Positions 32,075-41,059 of a stretch of DNA of 41,399 nucleotides are shown piece after piece (positions within the stretch are counted from its first letter, which is position 1; each line of letters opens with the position of its first letter). Position numbers and translations under genes: made by a program. The stretch is from Salinimicrobium sp049687495 (GTDB taxonomy: Bacteria > Bacteroidota > Bacteroidia > Flavobacteriales > Flavobacteriaceae), in NCBI GenBank assembly GCA_049687495.1, contig JBAVJB010000136.1:1-41399 (forward strand), written 5' to 3'. A model generated the notes under the pieces. That model made no database searches, was not told the DNA's origin, and saw only the letters and a program-made list of their open reading frames with translations.

Positions 32075-34156
32075 ATGAAGCGGCAGCTCATTTTTTTCTT
32101 TTTTTTCCTGTTTTTTTCTGAAGCTTTCGCGCAGGAAGCTCCTTCAGTAGACTTTACACATTTGAAAGCACTTATCAAACCGGCACCTGCTGAAAAAAAG
32201 GTGACGGGAGAGCTGCTTTATAATTTTGATGTTTTACAAGCAACAGATTCCATTAAACTGGATGCCCGAAAAATGGATTTTCAGAAGGTGTTGCTGAATG
32301 GTCAACCTGTTGACTTTTATAATGATGGGCGATATCTTTTTCTGACGGGAAGCTTTCAAAAATCCAGCAATAACCAGCTTTTAATACACTATACTGCTCA
32401 TCCCGAACAGGCCATGTACTTTATTGACTACGGAAAAAATGGCGAAAAAAGCCAGGTCTGGACTCAGGGACAGGGAAAGTATACCTCGCATTGGCTGCCA
32501 AGCTTTGATGATACTTCAGAAAAAGTGGAATTTGATTTAAGTATAGACTATCCAGCCGGGAAAGAGGTTGCCGCTAACGGAAGCCTCAAAAATGTCAAAA
32601 AGATCAATGATTCTGTGGTACGCTGGGAATACGATATGAAGCAACCTATGAGCAGCTATCTTCTGGGAATGGCGGCTGGCAACTTCAGTAAAAAAGATTC
32701 AATCTCGAAAAGCGGAGTACCAATGAGCTTTTATTATCATCCAGAGCTTGACGACAGGTTGGAACCAACCTACAGGTACAGCACCCGCCTCATGGACTTT
32801 CTGGAACACGAGATTGGGGTTGATTTTCCATGGCAAAACTACAAGCAGGTTCCTGTAAGGGATTTCCTTTATTCGGGAATGGAAAATACGGGCATGACCA
32901 TATTTTCTGATATTCTTATGGTCGATTCCACAGGTTTTAATGACAGGAATTATGTGAGTGTCAATGCCCACGAGCTGGCCCACCAGTGGTTTGGCGATGA
33001 TGTGACTGCCATTTCTGGCCAGCATCACTGGCTTCAGGAGGGCTTTGCGACCTATTACGCATTACTTGCCGAAAAAGACATTTTTGGGGAGGATTATTTT
33101 TACTGGAAGCTTTTCCAGTCGGCAGAGCAGCTTAAGGAGGTGAGCGACTCGGGCAGGGGAGAAGCCGTCATGAGCAAAGGCGCCGGTTCTTTGACTTACT
33201 ACCAAAAAGGTGCCTGGGCGCTGCATATTCTAAAGGAACTTGTGGGAAAACCTGCCTTTGACCTGGCGGTGAAGAATTACCTTGAGAAAAATGCCTATGG
33301 AAGTGTGACTACGGAAGATTTTATTTCGGAAGTGGAGAAAGCTTCAGGAATGGATCTAACAGATTATGTGACTAACTGGCTGAGGCAAACCGCTTTCCAG
33401 GGCACCGAAGCACTTGAGTCATTAAAAAAGTCAGAATTTATCAGAAATTATCTTGAAGTGGCGGCTTTGAAACAGCTTCCGTTGGAGAACAAAAGGGAAT
33501 TGCTGGAAAAGGCCTTAAAATTTCCGGTAAACGATTATGTGGGGCAGGAGGTGGTGCACCAGCTGGCTTTAGAGGAACCTTCAGAAGCTTTGGACCTCTA
33601 TAAAAAGGCCTTTGCGACCAATAATCTTTATGTAAGACAGGCTATTGCGGTTTCCTTAGAGAATATTCCGAAGGAGCTGAAGCCGTCATACGAATCTTTG
33701 CTGAACGATGATTCTTACGTAACCCGAGAAGCTGCCCTGTACCACTTGTGGAGCAATTATCCGAAAGACCGGGAGCGTTACCTCTCAAAAATGGCAAATT
33801 CTGAAGGCTTTCTGGACAAGAACATTCGCACTCTTTGGCTGGCGCTGAATATTGCTACTCCCGAAGTAAACCCTATTCAAAAAAGGGAGTTTTTGAAGGA
33901 ACTGAAGTCTTTTACTTCAGAAAATGAGCGTTTCCAGGTGCGGCAGAATGCTTTCCAGATGCTTTTTCAGCTTAACGCAATAGATGATGAGGTGTTAGGA
34001 AACCTTTTGCAGGCAAGGCAGCATCATAATTACCGTTTTAGGGAATTTGCCAAAAGCCTGCTGCATAATTTGCTTGAAACAGGTGATTTAACTTCCGAAG
34101 AAAAGCTACTTGTAGAAAAGGAGCTTGGCCTGCAGCAGGAAAAGATCAGTAATTAA
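32075..34156 (+). CDS. Secreted M1 family aminopeptidase
   Basis: 693 residues from the ATG at 32075, chosen because it gives a signal peptide (RQLIFFFFFLFFSEAFAQ); the open frame upstream, back to 31772, is only antisense to recG. The exopeptidase motif is GMENTG at 268-273, the zinc site is HELAH at 299-303 with Glu322, spaced by 18 residues as in M1 peptidases. The C-terminal third is helical with HEAT-like pattern. It probably trims peptides in the periplasm or outside. A TACCTTTA box lies 22 nt upstream (32045-32052). The stop codon abuts the convergent gene's stop with no base between. Confidence 0.92.
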   Translation: MKRQLIFFFFFLFFSEAFAQEAPSVDFTHLKALIKPAPAEKKVTGELLYNFDVLQATDSIKLDARKMDFQKVLLNGQPVDFYNDGRYLFLTGSFQKSSNNQLLIHYTAHPEQAMYFIDYGKNGEKSQVWTQGQGKYTSHWLPSFDDTSEKVEFDLSIDYPAGKEVAANGSLKNVKKINDSVVRWEYDMKQPMSSYLLGMAAGNFSKKDSISKSGVPMSFYYHPELDDRLEPTYRYSTRLMDFLEHEIGVDFPWQNYKQVPVRDFLYSGMENTGMTIFSDILMVDSTGFNDRNYVSVNAHELAHQWFGDDVTAISGQHHWLQEGFATYYALLAEKDIFGEDYFYWKLFQSAEQLKEVSDSGRGEAVMSKGAGSLTYYQKGAWALHILKELVGKPAFDLAVKNYLEKNAYGSVTTEDFISEVEKASGMDLTDYVTNWLRQTAFQGTEALESLKKSEFIRNYLEVAALKQLPLENKRELLEKALKFPVNDYVGQEVVHQLALEEPSEALDLYKKAFATNNLYVRQAIAVSLENIPKELKPSYESLLNDDSYVTREAALYHLWSNYPKDRERYLSKMANSEGFLDKNIRTLWLALNIATPEVNPIQKREFLKELKSFTSENERFQVRQNAFQMLFQLNAIDDEVLGNLLQARQHHNYRFREFAKSLLHNLLETGDLTSEEKLLVEKELGLQQEKISN

Positions 34157-34678
34157 TTACCACAAATTGGTCACCTCTTTTTTGATGTAAGAAAGCCCGG
34201 TCTCACTTGGCGGCGCTTGTTCCAGCATCGAGTTAAGAATGTGCTGTCTCAATTCTGAGGCATTGTTTATTTCTTCATTTCCGGCAGTTTTCCTGATGCG
34301 GGTGATAGTCGCATTTTTTGAAGCTTTTACCACGTTCCAGCATTCTTCGCTCACGTAGATCTGTTGTGCCAGGTTGTGCTCAAATTCCTGTTCAATGGTC
34401 TTGACGAGCAGATTGGCGTAGGAATCTTTTTTTTCAGAAATAGGTTTTACCCGCACGAGTAAATTACCAGGGGCTATGCGTTCCAGGAACAAAGCCATAC
34501 GTTCATAGGCTTGCAGGCGCAGGGGAAGCGCGTGCTTCTGGTTTTCACGATGCAACAGGTACTTGCGCCGTTTTTCTTCGTTCTGGGTGTGAAGGTTAAA
34601 AAAGTAAAAAGCAATGATGCCTACAACTACAGCCGGCAAAAGGTATAGCAGCAACTGTAAAATACTTTCTTCTGTCAT
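34157..34678 (-). CDS. Membrane-anchored protein of unknown function (173 residues)
   Basis: Not recognised beyond being a typical conserved flavobacterial hypothetical. One N-terminal transmembrane helix (about 7-27, LLLYLLPAVVVGIIAFYFF) is followed by a charged, helical cytoplasmic part with LRLQAYERMALFLERIAPGNLLVRV and a segment containing VSEECWNVVKASK. It starts 8 nt after the FMN glutamate-synthase-like gene, so the two are co-transcribed and both are membrane-anchored at their N-termini, which may mean they work at the same place. Confidence 0.78.
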   Translation of the reverse strand: MTEESILQLLLYLLPAVVVGIIAFYFFNLHTQNEEKRRKYLLHRENQKHALPLRLQAYERMALFLERIAPGNLLVRVKPISEKKDSYANLLVKTIEQEFEHNLAQQIYVSEECWNVVKASKNATITRIRKTAGNEEINNASELRQHILNSMLEQAPPSETGLSYIKKEVTNLW

Positions 34679-34686
34679 GGTTTAAA

Positions 34687-36294
34687 TTATTGATCGGAGA
34701 CAGAAGTATCTTCTGTTTCCACCTCTTTAACATCGGTTTCTATTCCTTTTCTATAGGAGCCGCCTAAGTTAGGACATCCTACTAAAGTTTCAACAGAATC
34801 AAACGGAACTTTTGTTTTCTGATAGTGAAAAGTTTTGGCTAAAGATTTTGCGATAAAGCGGTCGCCAAGGTTGATCTCTACATCTTCCATGTTGAACTGG
34901 CAGGGATGTTCGTAACCTGAGGCATGTGTCATCTCCAGCAATTCTTTTCTAAAATTGTTGAAATAATAGTTCACCCTTTCTGCCTTGTCTTTCACATCAA
35001 TTCCTGCCTGCAACCAGCGATTTTGTGTGGCCACACCGGTAGGGCACCTATTGGTGTGGCAGGACTGGGCCTGTATACATCCTACGCTGAACATGGCTTC
35101 TCGGGCAACGTTGATCACGTCTGCACCCATAGCAAATGCCATAGCTGCCTTGGCGGGGAAGCCTAGTTTTCCTGAAGCCACAAAGGTGATCCTGTTGGTA
35201 AGATCGGCTTCCAGGAAGATCTTGTAAACATCTGTAAACCCATAGATGAAAGGGACTGCGACATGATCTGCAAAACTTGGGGGAGCGGCACCTGTACCTC
35301 CTTCACCACCATCAATGGTGATAAAGTCGGGCCCACAGTCACGATCCAGCATGATCTGCGCCAGCTCTTTCCATTCGTCAAGTTTTCCAATGGCTGCTTT
35401 CACGCCCACGGGAAGCCCTGTTTGTTCTGCCAGGTCTTCAATGAAATCTACCATTTCATGCATGTTGCCAAAAGCGCTGTGGTTGGGCGGGGAAAGCACA
35501 TCCTGCCCCATTGGCACGTGGCGTATCTCAGAAATTTCCCGGGTGATCTTTGAAGCAGGAAGCACCCCGCCTTTACCGGGTTTTGCACCCTGTGAAAGCT
35601 TTATCTCCAGTGCCCTTACCTGCGGATTCTCCTCCACCATTTCCACCAATTTTTCCATAGAAAAGGTACCGTCTGGATTTCTTACGCCAAAATAGCCGGT
35701 CCCGATCTGGAAAACCACATCGGCTCCCATCTTGTGATAAGGAGAAAGGCCTCCCTCGCCGGTGTTGTGGTAAGCATAAGCTTTTTTACAGCCGCGGTTC
35801 AGGGATTCTATCGCCCTTGCCGATAACGACCCAAAACTCATCGCAGAAACATTAATTACTGATGCAGGTCTATAAGGCCTGCGCCTCTTGTTGTATTCTC
35901 CCATGACCTTTGCTGAAGCAACAAAATAAGGGTCTTCAATGTTGTGGTGTCTTTCGGGAACCTTAAAGGGAATCACCGCATTATTGATGAAGATATAGTT
36001 CTCTTCATAAATGTTCTGATCTGTTCCAAAACCTTCATAATTATTGACATTTTTGGCAGATGCAAAGACCCAACCGCGCTCCCGCCGGTTAAAAGGAAGC
36101 TCCTCGCGGTTATTGGCAACAATGTATTGGCGCAGCCCGGGGCCCACCCGCTCAAGCAGGTACCTCACCCTTCCCACAACCGGAAAGTTGTGTAGTAGGG
36201 TGTGAGTGCGGTTAAAAAATATATCATACAGGGCGAGTAGGACCAGGGCAATTAGGATCCATATCCACCAGGAAATTTCAAATATCCATTCCAT
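34687..36294 (-). CDS. Membrane-anchored FMN-binding glutamate synthase-like protein
   Basis: 535 residues. An N-terminal helix (about 5-25, ISWWIWILIALVLLALYDIFF) is followed by the FMN-binding TIM-barrel of the glutamate synthase large subunit: SAMSFGSLSARAIESLNRG, EIKLSQGAKPGKGG, TIDGGEGGTGAAP. The 3Fe-4S ligands Cys406, Cys412 and Cys417 (GCIQAQSCHTNRCPTG) are kept. It lacks the amidotransferase and GXGXG domains, so it cannot make glutamate from glutamine alone; its acceptor is unknown. It is the middle gene of a three-gene minus operon, 12 nt after the M20 gene. Confidence 0.88.
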   Translation of the reverse strand: MEWIFEISWWIWILIALVLLALYDIFFNRTHTLLHNFPVVGRVRYLLERVGPGLRQYIVANNREELPFNRRERGWVFASAKNVNNYEGFGTDQNIYEENYIFINNAVIPFKVPERHHNIEDPYFVASAKVMGEYNKRRRPYRPASVINVSAMSFGSLSARAIESLNRGCKKAYAYHNTGEGGLSPYHKMGADVVFQIGTGYFGVRNPDGTFSMEKLVEMVEENPQVRALEIKLSQGAKPGKGGVLPASKITREISEIRHVPMGQDVLSPPNHSAFGNMHEMVDFIEDLAEQTGLPVGVKAAIGKLDEWKELAQIMLDRDCGPDFITIDGGEGGTGAAPPSFADHVAVPFIYGFTDVYKIFLEADLTNRITFVASGKLGFPAKAAMAFAMGADVINVAREAMFSVGCIQAQSCHTNRCPTGVATQNRWLQAGIDVKDKAERVNYYFNNFRKELLEMTHASGYEHPCQFNMEDVEINLGDRFIAKSLAKTFHYQKTKVPFDSVETLVGCPNLGGSYRKGIETDVKEVETEDTSVSDQ

Positions 36295-36306
36295 TTTTCG
36301 TTCTTT

Positions 36307-37587
36307 TTACTGGTTTAGGTAATCTATTGCTAATTGTGACATTGTTTTGACTCCCAGCAATAATCCGCTTTCATCGATGTAGAATTCGGGAGTATGATGA
36401 GGTGCCGGTTGAGCCGAATCCAAAGGTTTTCCTCCAAGAAAGAAATAGAAGCCCGGTACTTCCTCCTGAAAAAAGGAAAAATCTTCGCCTCCTGTGGTGG
36501 CCTTCATCAGGTTCACATTTTCTTCTCCTGCAACCCGCTGTAGTGTAGGCAACATTTCCCGGGTGAGGGAGGGATCATTGTAGGTGATCGCGGTATTGTT
36601 TTGTATCTCGATAGTTGCTGTACCGCCGTAAGCTTCTGCAATGGCGGGTACCATTTCCCGCATTCTGCGCAGGATGAGCTCTTTCATTTCGGGATCCAGG
36701 GTTCTTACTGTCCCGATCATTTCGGCAGTTTCAGGAATAATGTTGAAGCGAACCCCGCTGGTTATTTTACCCACTGTGATCACCGCTGCCGCATCCACAA
36801 GCTTGGCTTCCCGGCTTATGATGGTTTGAAGCCCATCTATGATCTTTGCTGAAATAAGAATAGGATCGGTTCCGCTCCACGGGGCCGAACCATGCGTACC
36901 TTTTCCCTGCACCTTGATCACGAAACGTTCAACGGCAGCCATGGTGCCTTCAGGCTTGTATTTGATGGTGCCCACAGGTGTAGCCGAGTTGATATGCAGC
37001 CCAAAAATGGCATCTACATCAGGATTTTTTAAGACACCTTCTTTCACCATCAAGGCTGCACCACCTTCTTCTCCTGGAGGCGCGCCTTCTTCGGCGGGTT
37101 GAAATATGAATTTTACAGTTCCGTTGATCTTGTCTTTATTTTTGGAAAGCACTTCGGCCACGCCCATTAAGATCGCGGTATGCGTGTCATGTCCGCAGGC
37201 ATGCATCACCCCGGTTTTGGAGCCAAGAAATTCCGTAGTCACTTCAGACTTAAAGGGCAGATCATTTCGCTCGGTGACTGGAAGTGCATCAATATCAGCT
37301 CTCAAGGCGACAACTTTTCCCGGTTGGTCTCCCTTTAGAATACCAACAACCCCCGTTTTAGCCACTTCTGTTTCCACCTCCATTCCGAGGCTTTTTAGAT
37401 GTTCGGCGATCTTTTTAGCCGTATTGAATTCGCGGTTTGAGAGTTCTGGATGTTCATGAAAATACCTGCGCCATTCTATTACCTGTTGCTCAACCTGCTC
37501 GGCAGCCGAATCTATATCTGGATCGGCTTGTTGTGCATGAGCAGCAAAGACGAACAATAAGAGAAAGAAAGAGGGGGCTTTTTTCAT
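36307..37587 (-). CDS. Secreted M20 family amidohydrolase (N-acyl amino acid hydrolase type)
   Basis: 426 residues with a signal peptide (SFFLLLFVFAAHAQQ). Metal and catalytic residues of the M20D group are visible: RADIDALPV (98-104), Cys131, His133 and Asp134 in HACGHDTHTA, Glu166-Glu167 in FQPAEEG, plus the late TGGEDFSFF. Such enzymes remove acyl groups from amino acids or cleave dipeptide-like amides, using two metal ions. Periplasmic location is inferred. First gene of an operon with the glutamate-synthase-like and 173-residue proteins. Confidence 0.92.
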   Translation of the reverse strand: MKKAPSFFLLLFVFAAHAQQADPDIDSAAEQVEQQVIEWRRYFHEHPELSNREFNTAKKIAEHLKSLGMEVETEVAKTGVVGILKGDQPGKVVALRADIDALPVTERNDLPFKSEVTTEFLGSKTGVMHACGHDTHTAILMGVAEVLSKNKDKINGTVKFIFQPAEEGAPPGEEGGAALMVKEGVLKNPDVDAIFGLHINSATPVGTIKYKPEGTMAAVERFVIKVQGKGTHGSAPWSGTDPILISAKIIDGLQTIISREAKLVDAAAVITVGKITSGVRFNIIPETAEMIGTVRTLDPEMKELILRRMREMVPAIAEAYGGTATIEIQNNTAITYNDPSLTREMLPTLQRVAGEENVNLMKATTGGEDFSFFQEEVPGFYFFLGGKPLDSAQPAPHHTPEFYIDESGLLLGVKTMSQLAIDYLNQ

Positions 37588-37719
37588 TTTTAAAACTTCA
37601 GGTTAATATTTGAGTAGTTTATGAGCTATTGATTCTAAAATCGTTTGACATCAGCAGCTTTGCTGTAAAAGCTACGGAATTTGTTTAAAAGAAGCAATTC
37701 TGCGGTTTTGTTTTAACTT

Positions 37720-37742
37720 GTTTTTGGGTTAATTTCACGGCT
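37720..37742 (+). promoter_or_regulatory. Promoter-region motif GTTTTTG-N3-TAATTTCACGGC, copy 2
   Basis: 20 of 23 positions match the minus-strand copy at 15861-15883. Both copies end exactly 15 nt before their start codons, and TAATTTCA lies 20 nt before each start. Confidence 0.5.
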
Positions 37743-37757
37743 TAAAAGAAGAACAAT

Positions 37758-40082
37758 TTGGAATCTTATATAGCCGAATTAAATGACGCGCAAAGAGCGC
37801 CCGTACTGCAAAAGGACGGGCCAATGATCGTAATTGCAGGTGCAGGATCTGGGAAGACCCGGGTGCTCACCTACAGGATCGCTTACCTCATGCACAAGGG
37901 AGTTGACCCTTTTAACATCCTGGCGCTTACCTTTACTAACAAGGCGGCGCGGGAAATGAAATCACGTATCGCGCAGATCGTGGGAAATAGCGAGGCCAAA
38001 AATCTCTGGATGGGAACCTTCCACTCCATTTTTGCCAAAATGTTAAGATTTGAAGCCGATAAATTGGGATATCCTTCCAATTTCACCATTTATGACACCC
38101 AGGATTCGCAAAGGCTTATTTCGGCTATTATTAAGGAAATGGGGCTGGATAAGGATGTTTATAAATACAAGCAGGTTTACTCCCGGATCTCTTCCTATAA
38201 GAACAGCTTGATCACTGTTAAAGCGTATTTTCAAAACCCTGAGCTGCAGGAGGCAGATGCGATGTCCAAAAAGCCAAGAATGGGGGAGATCTATAATCAA
38301 TATGTGGAGCGTTGTTTCAAGGCCGGAGCCATGGATTTTGATGACCTGTTGCTGAAGACTAATGAGCTGCTCAACCGTTTTCCCGATGTGCTTCAGAAGT
38401 ACCAGAATCGTTTCAGGTATATCCTGGTTGATGAGTATCAGGATACCAATCACTCCCAATATCTTATCGTAAAAGCGCTTTCAGATAAATTTCAGAATAT
38501 TTGCGTGGTGGGCGATGATGCGCAGAGTATTTATGCTTTCCGTGGAGCAAACATTAACAACATTCTGAACTTTCAGAAAGATTATGAAGGTGTTCAAATG
38601 TACAGGCTGGAGCAAAATTACCGCTCTACCAGAAATATTGTTGAGGCTGCCAACTCTATTATAGACAAGAACAAGACTAAGCTGGAAAAGGTGGTTTGGA
38701 CGGCCAATGATGAAGGGCCCAAGATCGTGGTAAACCGTTTGCTTACCGATGGGGAAGAAGGAAGATTTGTTGCTGGTTCTATCTTTGAGAACAAAATGCA
38801 GCAGCAGCTCAAAAATGGCGATTTTGCGATCCTTTATAGAACTAACGCTCAATCCAGGGCAATGGAAGACGCGCTGCGGAAGAAGGATATCCCTTACCGT
38901 ATCTATGGCGGACTTTCATTTTACCAGCGCAAGGAGATCAAAGACGTACTATCTTATTTGCGTTTGTTGATCAATCCGAAGGATGAGGAGGCGCTAAAAC
39001 GCGTGATCAATTATCCTGCCCGCGGAATAGGCCAAACCACAGTGGATAAACTGACCATTGCTGCTAACCATTATAAAAGGTCAATTTTTGAGGTCATTGA
39101 AAATTTGGACCGTATTAACCTCAAAATCAATCGTGGAACACAGAACAAGCTGGAGAATTTTGTCAATATGATCAAAAGTTTCCAGGTGCTCAACCAGAAT
39201 GCAGATGCTTTTGTAGTTGCCGAAACCGTTGCAAAAAAGACCGGTCTGCTCCAGGAGTTGAAAAAAGATGCCACACCGGATGGTATCGCCCGTATCGAGA
39301 ACGTTGAGGAATTGCTTAACGGGATCAGGGATTTTGTGGAAGGACAAAAAGAACTGGCCGATGCTACAGGTTCGCTCACGGAATTTCTTGAAGATGTTGC
39401 CCTGGCTACAGATATGGATAAAGACACGGGTGATGAGGATCGCGTGGCTTTAATGACCATTCATCTTGCGAAAGGCCTTGAATTCCCTTACGTGTACATT
39501 GTAGGAATGGAGGAAGATCTTTTTCCTTCGGCAATGAGCATGAACACCAGGAGTGAACTGGAGGAGGAACGCCGATTGTTCTATGTTGCCCTGACCAGAG
39601 CCGAGAAACAGGCTTATCTAACCTATACCCAATCCCGTTACCGCTGGGGTAAGCTAGTAGATGCCGAACCTAGCCGGTTCATCGAGGAAATTGACGATAA
39701 GTTCCTCGATTATATGATTCCGCAGGATGATTATAAGTATAAACCATTGATCGATAATGACATTTTTGGGGAGGTAGATAAAAGTAAGTTCCGCCAGACC
39801 AAACCGGTCAACGGCACTCCGCCGCCTTCACATAAACCAACGGACGATCAGCTCAAGAAACTGCGGAAATTGAGGCCTGCAGGTTCTCCGGCCTCTGCTC
39901 CGGATCCCGGTCCAGGAGTGAAACTTGAAGCCGGTGACCTGGTGGAGCACATGCGCTTTGGAAAAGGAAAGGTACTTGGCCTCGACGGAATTGGGCAGGA
40001 CAAAAAAGCGGAGATCGAATTTGAAAACGGCGGGATCAAAAAACTGCTTCTTAAGTTTGCCAAGCTGAAAGTGCTTTCCTGA
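37758..40082 (+). CDS. uvrD: UvrD/PcrA-type superfamily 1 DNA helicase
   Basis: 774 residues. The start codon is TTG at 37758: the frame's conserved beginning (ESYIAELNDAQRAPV) precedes any ATG. Motif I is GAGSGKT at 28-34; later come DEYQDTNHSQY (II), GDDAQSIYAFRGA (III), LEQNYRST (IV), TIHLAKGLEFPYVYIVG (V) and RRLFYVALTRAEK (VI). The end (about 725-774, GDLVEHMRFGKGKVLGLDG) is the Tudor-like fold of PcrA/UvrD that contacts RNA polymerase. It unwinds DNA 3'-5' in excision and mismatch repair. The promoter region shares a motif with the STAS-like gene. Confidence 0.95.
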   Translation: MESYIAELNDAQRAPVLQKDGPMIVIAGAGSGKTRVLTYRIAYLMHKGVDPFNILALTFTNKAAREMKSRIAQIVGNSEAKNLWMGTFHSIFAKMLRFEADKLGYPSNFTIYDTQDSQRLISAIIKEMGLDKDVYKYKQVYSRISSYKNSLITVKAYFQNPELQEADAMSKKPRMGEIYNQYVERCFKAGAMDFDDLLLKTNELLNRFPDVLQKYQNRFRYILVDEYQDTNHSQYLIVKALSDKFQNICVVGDDAQSIYAFRGANINNILNFQKDYEGVQMYRLEQNYRSTRNIVEAANSIIDKNKTKLEKVVWTANDEGPKIVVNRLLTDGEEGRFVAGSIFENKMQQQLKNGDFAILYRTNAQSRAMEDALRKKDIPYRIYGGLSFYQRKEIKDVLSYLRLLINPKDEEALKRVINYPARGIGQTTVDKLTIAANHYKRSIFEVIENLDRINLKINRGTQNKLENFVNMIKSFQVLNQNADAFVVAETVAKKTGLLQELKKDATPDGIARIENVEELLNGIRDFVEGQKELADATGSLTEFLEDVALATDMDKDTGDEDRVALMTIHLAKGLEFPYVYIVGMEEDLFPSAMSMNTRSELEEERRLFYVALTRAEKQAYLTYTQSRYRWGKLVDAEPSRFIEEIDDKFLDYMIPQDDYKYKPLIDNDIFGEVDKSKFRQTKPVNGTPPPSHKPTDDQLKKLRKLRPAGSPASAPDPGPGVKLEAGDLVEHMRFGKGKVLGLDGIGQDKKAEIEFENGGIKKLLLKFAKLKVLS

Positions 40083-40154
40083 TAATAAACAGTTAAGTTT
40101 CTGTTATTCATTTAGTTGGCTCTTCTTAATTTGTTTATTTTTAAAAGAAAAACA

Positions 40155-40367
40155 ATGATTAGAGAAGGAACTAAGGTAAAATGGAACTGGGGAAAAGGTA
40201 CTGGAACGGGTAAGGTCCAGAACACCTTTGACCACGAAGTTACCCACACCATTAAAGGCACCAAGGTCACGAGAAAAGGCGAGCCCGGTAACAAAGCGCT
40301 GTATATTAAACAGGAGAACGGGAATGAAGTGCTCAAACTTGAGAGCGAGGTAGAAAGAGTTGATTAA
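40155..40367 (+). CDS. DUF2945 (hypervirulence-associated TUDOR-like) small protein
   Basis: 70 residues from the ATG at 40155 (MIREGTKVKWNWGKGTGTGKV). The sequence, with KVKWNWGKGTGTGKV, a basic KGTKVTRKGEPGNKALYI and LKLESEVE, fits the DUF2945 family, a small SH3/Tudor-like barrel often found in stress-related loci. The function is unknown. Upstream residues of the longer open frame are in the AT-rich gap after uvrD and are not counted. Confidence 0.85.
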   Translation: MIREGTKVKWNWGKGTGTGKVQNTFDHEVTHTIKGTKVTRKGEPGNKALYIKQENGNEVLKLESEVERVD

Positions 40368-40438
40368 TTTCCTTGAAACACTACTAATAAGCGTCTGAAA
40401 ATTTGTAATTTTTGGGTCAATTCCAATAAAAATTAGAT

Positions 40439-41059
40439 ATGGCAGAACTCATCAGGATTTACGAAGAGAACCCCAATCCAAAACAGATCAAGAGAATAGT
40501 TGAAGCTTTACGAGACGGGGCTTTGATCATTTATCCCACAGATACCGTCTACGGGCTGGGTTGTGATATTACCAACACATCGGCTCTTGAGAAGATCGCC
40601 CAGGTAAGAGGAGTGAGGCTGGAAAAGGCCAATTTCTCCTTTATCTGTGAAGATCTCAGCAACCTTTCAGATTACGTAAAACAAATAGATACCCAAACCT
40701 TCAAGATCCTGAAACGCTGTTTGCCGGGGCCATATACTTTCGTGCTCCCCGGGAATAACAACCTGCCAAGTGTTTTCAAAAAGAAGAAAACGGTGGGGAT
40801 CAGGGTGCCTGATAATAATATATGCCGAGCTTTAGTTTCCGGTTTAGGAAATCCTATTGTGTCTACCTCTATTCGTGATGATGATGAGGTGATCGAGTAC
40901 ACCACAGACCCTGAACTTATTCTTGAGAAATGGGATCATATCGTAGACTTTGTGATCGATGGAGGTTATGGTGACAATATTCCTTCAACGGTAATTGACC
41001 TCACTACAGCCGAGCCTGAGGTGATCAGGGAAGGTAAAGGCAGTATAGAGATCCTTTAG
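40439..41059 (+). CDS. yciO: Sua5/YciO/YrdC family protein, YciO type
   Basis: 206 residues. The dsRNA/ATP-binding YrdC fold is shown by IIYPTDTVYGLGCD, PGPYTFVLPG, VGIRVPDN, IVSTSIRDDD and STVIDLTTAEPEVIREGKG. The stretch VRLEKANFSFICEDLSNLS and the overall order are nearer to E. coli YciO than to TsaC/Sua5, and the C-terminal Sua5 domain is absent. TsaC makes threonylcarbamoyl-AMP for tRNA t6A; YciO activity is weaker or different. The stop overlaps the stop of the convergent gene. Confidence 0.9.
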   Translation: MAELIRIYEENPNPKQIKRIVEALRDGALIIYPTDTVYGLGCDITNTSALEKIAQVRGVRLEKANFSFICEDLSNLSDYVKQIDTQTFKILKRCLPGPYTFVLPGNNNLPSVFKKKKTVGIRVPDNNICRALVSGLGNPIVSTSIRDDDEVIEYTTDPELILEKWDHIVDFVIDGGYGDNIPSTVIDLTTAEPEVIREGKGSIEIL

